DNA of 15,318 nt from Phosphoribacter sp044220725. Lineage in GTDB: Bacteria > Actinomycetota > Actinomycetes > Actinomycetales > Dermatophilaceae. Of the stretch, positions 14,035 to 15,318 are shown piece by piece (within the stretch, counting starts at the first letter, position 1; every line of letters starts with the position of its first letter). The notes below the pieces were generated by a model. That model was given only the letters and a program-made list of their open reading frames with translations. It made no database searches and was not told the origin of the DNA. Location of the stretch: the NCBI GenBank assembly GCA_044220725.1, contig JBGAQN010000067.1, positions 1 through 15,318 on the forward strand, in the 5' to 3' direction. A program made the translations under genes and the position numbers.

Positions 14035-14505
14035 ATGCGGGTTGTCCTGCAGCGAGTGGCCGAGGCGTATGTCCAGGTCGGTGGGGACCGGGTCGGGGAC
14101 CTGCGCGGCCCGGGCTTGGTTGCCCTCGTCGGCGTCACTCACGACGACGGAGCCGAGCAGGTCTCGTGGATGGCCCGGAAGATCGCCGGCCTGCGGGTTT
14201 TCGAAGGCGCGGACGGCGGCGAGGGTCCGCAGGGAGCAACCGCGCCCGGCATCGAATGCTCGGCGGTGGAAGCCGGGCTGCCGGTGCTCGTCATCAGCCA
14301 GTTCACCCTCTACGGTGACGTCCGTAAAGGTCGCCGCCCCTCGTGGTCTGCGGCCGCGCCTGGGCCGGTTGCCGAGCCGCTGGTCGCCGCGCTGGCCGAT
14401 GCCCTTCGGTGCGAGGGCCTCGTCGTCGAGACGGGAACCTTCGGGGCACACATGACAGTTCACCTGGTCAACGACGGCCCGGTTACTCTCGTGCTCGACG
14501 TCTGA
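14035..14505 (+). CDS. dtd: D-aminoacyl-tRNA deacylase Dtd
   Basis: A 156-aa cytoplasmic proofreading enzyme that removes D-amino acids (and glycine from tRNA-Ala) misloaded on tRNA. Hallmarks are the start MRVVLQRV, the SQFTLYGD motif at residues 88-95, KGRRPSW, and the C-terminal NDGPVT (146-151) with the cross-subunit Gly-cisPro pair that rejects L-amino acids. The segment at 58-80, normally near GKMN-S, is replaced by a divergent Gly/Pro-rich stretch (GEGPQGATAPGIE). Length is normal for the family. No strong ribosome-binding site is visible, which fits translational coupling to the asparaginase gene 6 bp upstream. Confidence 0.95.
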   Translation: MRVVLQRVAEAYVQVGGDRVGDLRGPGLVALVGVTHDDGAEQVSWMARKIAGLRVFEGADGGEGPQGATAPGIECSAVEAGLPVLVISQFTLYGDVRKGRRPSWSAAAPGPVAEPLVAALADALRCEGLVVETGTFGAHMTVHLVNDGPVTLVLDV

Positions 14506-14562
14506 ACATTCAGACGACCCCAGCCCCCGACCGCGCCCTGAGTCTCCGACGGAAGGCCTCAC

Positions 14563-14883
14563 ATGCTGTCCACGTTCTCGTCGGCCCAGAACATCATTGT
14601 GACGATCCTCTGGGTCGCCGCGTTGGGCGCGGAGATCTTCGCCTTCGTCGACGCCGTCCGGCATCGACCGGATGCCTTCGTGGCTGCCGGCAAGCGCACC
14701 AAGAACTTCTGGGTCATCGTCCTGGGGGTGGCCATTGCCGTCACCTTCGTCACCAACGTGCTCTCGATGCTGGGGGTCATCGCCTTCGTGGCCGCGGCGG
14801 TCTACCTCGCCGACGTCCGGCCAGCCCTGGCCCATCTCGGCGGGCGGGGCGGTGGCCGGCAGGGCCCCTACGGCCCCTGGTGA
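14563..14883 (+). CDS. DUF2516-family small membrane protein
   Basis: A 106-aa protein with about three hydrophobic segments: NIIVTILWVAALGAEIFAFV near the start, NFWVIVLGVAIAVTFVTNVL in the middle, and LGVIAFVAAAVYLADV. It ends in a Gly/Arg/Pro-rich tail. It resembles the DUF2516 family, whose mycobacterial member (Rv0476) directly follows hbhA. Here the asparaginase and dtd genes stand between the two. GGAAGG lies 6 nt before the ATG. Its function is unknown in all species I know of. A role in the cell envelope is only a guess from location. Confidence 0.85.
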   Translation: MLSTFSSAQNIIVTILWVAALGAEIFAFVDAVRHRPDAFVAAGKRTKNFWVIVLGVAIAVTFVTNVLSMLGVIAFVAAAVYLADVRPALAHLGGRGGGRQGPYGPW

Positions 14884-14891
14884 GGCACGGC

Positions 14892-14951
14892 GCGGTCGCT
14901 CGTGGAGCGGTCGTTCCCAGCGCGGTCGTTCCCGGCGCGGTCGTTCCTGGT
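14892..14951. repeat. Four-unit tandem repeat, 15-bp period
   Basis: The units share GCGGTCG: GCGGTCGCTCGTGGA, GCGGTCGTTCCCAGC, GCGGTCGTTCCCGGC and GCGGTCGTTCCTGGT. The array begins 9 bp after the DUF2516 stop. The period is a multiple of three and is open on the minus strand, but no credible gene includes it. CGATCG occurs twice just after it (14952-14957 and 14963-14968). The rest of 14884-15079 holds the cupin promoter region. Confidence 0.9.
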
Positions 14952-15028
14952 CGATCGCCCCAACGATCGCCGTCCGATCGGTCCGCCATCGGGGGGTTCC
15001 CGACCGACGTGCGGCAGGAGGCATGCGG

Positions 15029-15034
15029 CATACT
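15029..15034 (+). promoter_or_regulatory. Possible -10 element for the cupin gene
   Basis: CATACT lies 45 bp before GTG 15080 and overlaps a copy of the recurrent CGGCATAC word (15026-15033). It would give a leader of about 38 nt containing the AGGAG ribosome-binding site. No good -35 is visible. Confidence 0.25.
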
Positions 15035-15079
15035 GGCCGGTCGTGCCTGTGCACCCGCGGCAGGCGACAGAGGAGCCTC

Positions 15080-15318
15080 GTGAACGACACCCCACCTCCG
15101 GTCATCCACCACCGCACCGAGTATGCCGAGGGCCTGCGCGACCCGCGGGTCGACATTTTCGTCGCGGAGCGGCCGTGGGGGTCTTTCACCCAGTTCGTCT
15201 CCAACGAGACGGTGACCGTCAAGACGATCACCGTGCAGGCGGGGCATCGGCTGAGCCTGCAGCGGCACGAACACCGCGGCGAGATGTGGACGGTGCTCGA
15301 CGTGCCCATCACCGTGAC
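15080..15318 (+). CDS. Cupin of the mannose-6-phosphate isomerase type II family, N-terminal fragment
   Basis: The gene runs off the right edge after 79 codons. The protein begins VNDTPPPVIHHRTEY (GTG start) and contains ERPWGSF, VKTITVQAGHRLSLQ and HEHRGEMWTVL. These match the first half of the cupin domain at the C-terminus of bifunctional phosphomannose isomerase/GDP-mannose pyrophosphorylase (PF01050 type), with His residues in RHEHRGE positioned as metal ligands. No nucleotidyltransferase domain precedes it, so it is a stand-alone cupin, a form known in Actinobacteria. It would interconvert fructose-6-phosphate and mannose-6-phosphate or act on a related sugar. AGGAG lies 4 nt before the GTG. 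Confidence 0.82.
   Translation, partial: MNDTPPPVIHHRTEYAEGLRDPRVDIFVAERPWGSFTQFVSNETVTVKTITVQAGHRLSLQRHEHRGEMWTVLDVPITV

Larger units (their letters stand above)
1733..15128. repeat. Dispersed octamer GTATGCCG / CGGCATAC
   Basis: By eye I count 24 copies of the core GTATGCC/GGCATAC. The first bases of the core are 1734, 2159, 4638, 4761, 4782, 5334, 5527, 6346, 7359, 7841, 7897, 8871, 9311, 9722, 9842, 10685, 12954, 12971, 12988, 13634, 13831, 13954, 15027 and 15121. All but the copy at 4638 extend to the full octamer. Ten read GTATGCC and fourteen GGCATAC on the top strand. They lie in genes of every function and between genes, but none falls in 1-1733 or in the kinase half of the fusion. 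Confidence 0.93.

Noticed and set aside
13522..15312. A 596-codon minus-strand open frame opposite ansA, dtd and DUF2516.
   Set aside because: All three plus-strand genes have family motifs and sensible starts. The minus-strand frame runs through gene boundaries and the 15-bp repeat array.

Overview
The window is about 15.3 kb of very GC-rich DNA, densely coded on both strands. Three genes point to a high-GC actinobacterium (Actinomycetota): a mycothiol synthase domain, a GlnR regulator, and an XRE regulator / HbhA-like / DUF2516 neighbourhood known from mycobacteria. A Micrococcales (Intrasporangiaceae-like) host is a guess from overall look, not something the sequence proves. No rRNA, tRNA, CRISPR array, insertion sequence or prophage gene was seen.

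Layout. (1) 1-6270, minus strand: a phosphate/nitrogen/redox block. glnR reads into a large gene that joins mycothiol synthase (MshD) and polyphosphate kinase (PPK1) in one frame, then mutT1. After a gap with a PHO-box-like repeat come pstS and the start of pstC, which runs off the left edge. (2) 6348-7500, plus: a MoaD/ThiS-like sulfur carrier and a polytopic membrane protein. (3) 7510-8886: a ten-unit minisatellite, a DsrE-like gene (minus), a nitrobindin-like gene (plus), two near-identical long hairpins, and what may be a minus-strand coding remnant. (4) 8887-11342, plus: a Fur-family regulator overlapping ygfZ, then a solitary BKACE-family enzyme. (5) 11343-12953: a hairpin, a 12-bp minisatellite, an XRE regulator with an HbhA-like Lys/Ala-rich protein, and a strong hairpin. 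(6) 12948-15318: a 17-bp triple repeat, an AnsA-type asparaginase with dtd, a DUF2516 membrane protein, a 15-bp minisatellite, and the start of a cupin of the mannose-6-phosphate isomerase type II family.

How the genes fit together: pstSC imports phosphate, PPK1 stores it as polyphosphate, MutT1 cleans the nucleotide pool, MshD completes mycothiol, and GlnR heads the co-oriented block. The Fur/YgfZ pair and the nitrobindin suggest metal, Fe-S and reactive-nitrogen functions. 

The most unusual signals are two. The octamer GTATGCCG/CGGCATAC occurs 23 times on both strands (a 24th site matches 7 of 8 bases), far above composition expectation, and appears to force synonymous codon choice. The MshD-PPK1 open frame has no stop between the two enzymes. 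In addition, most intergenic gaps downstream of 7500 carry a tandem minisatellite with its own unit length or a long hairpin, and at least six genes have a -10-like hexamer 6-7 nt before the start codon, suggesting leaderless transcripts.
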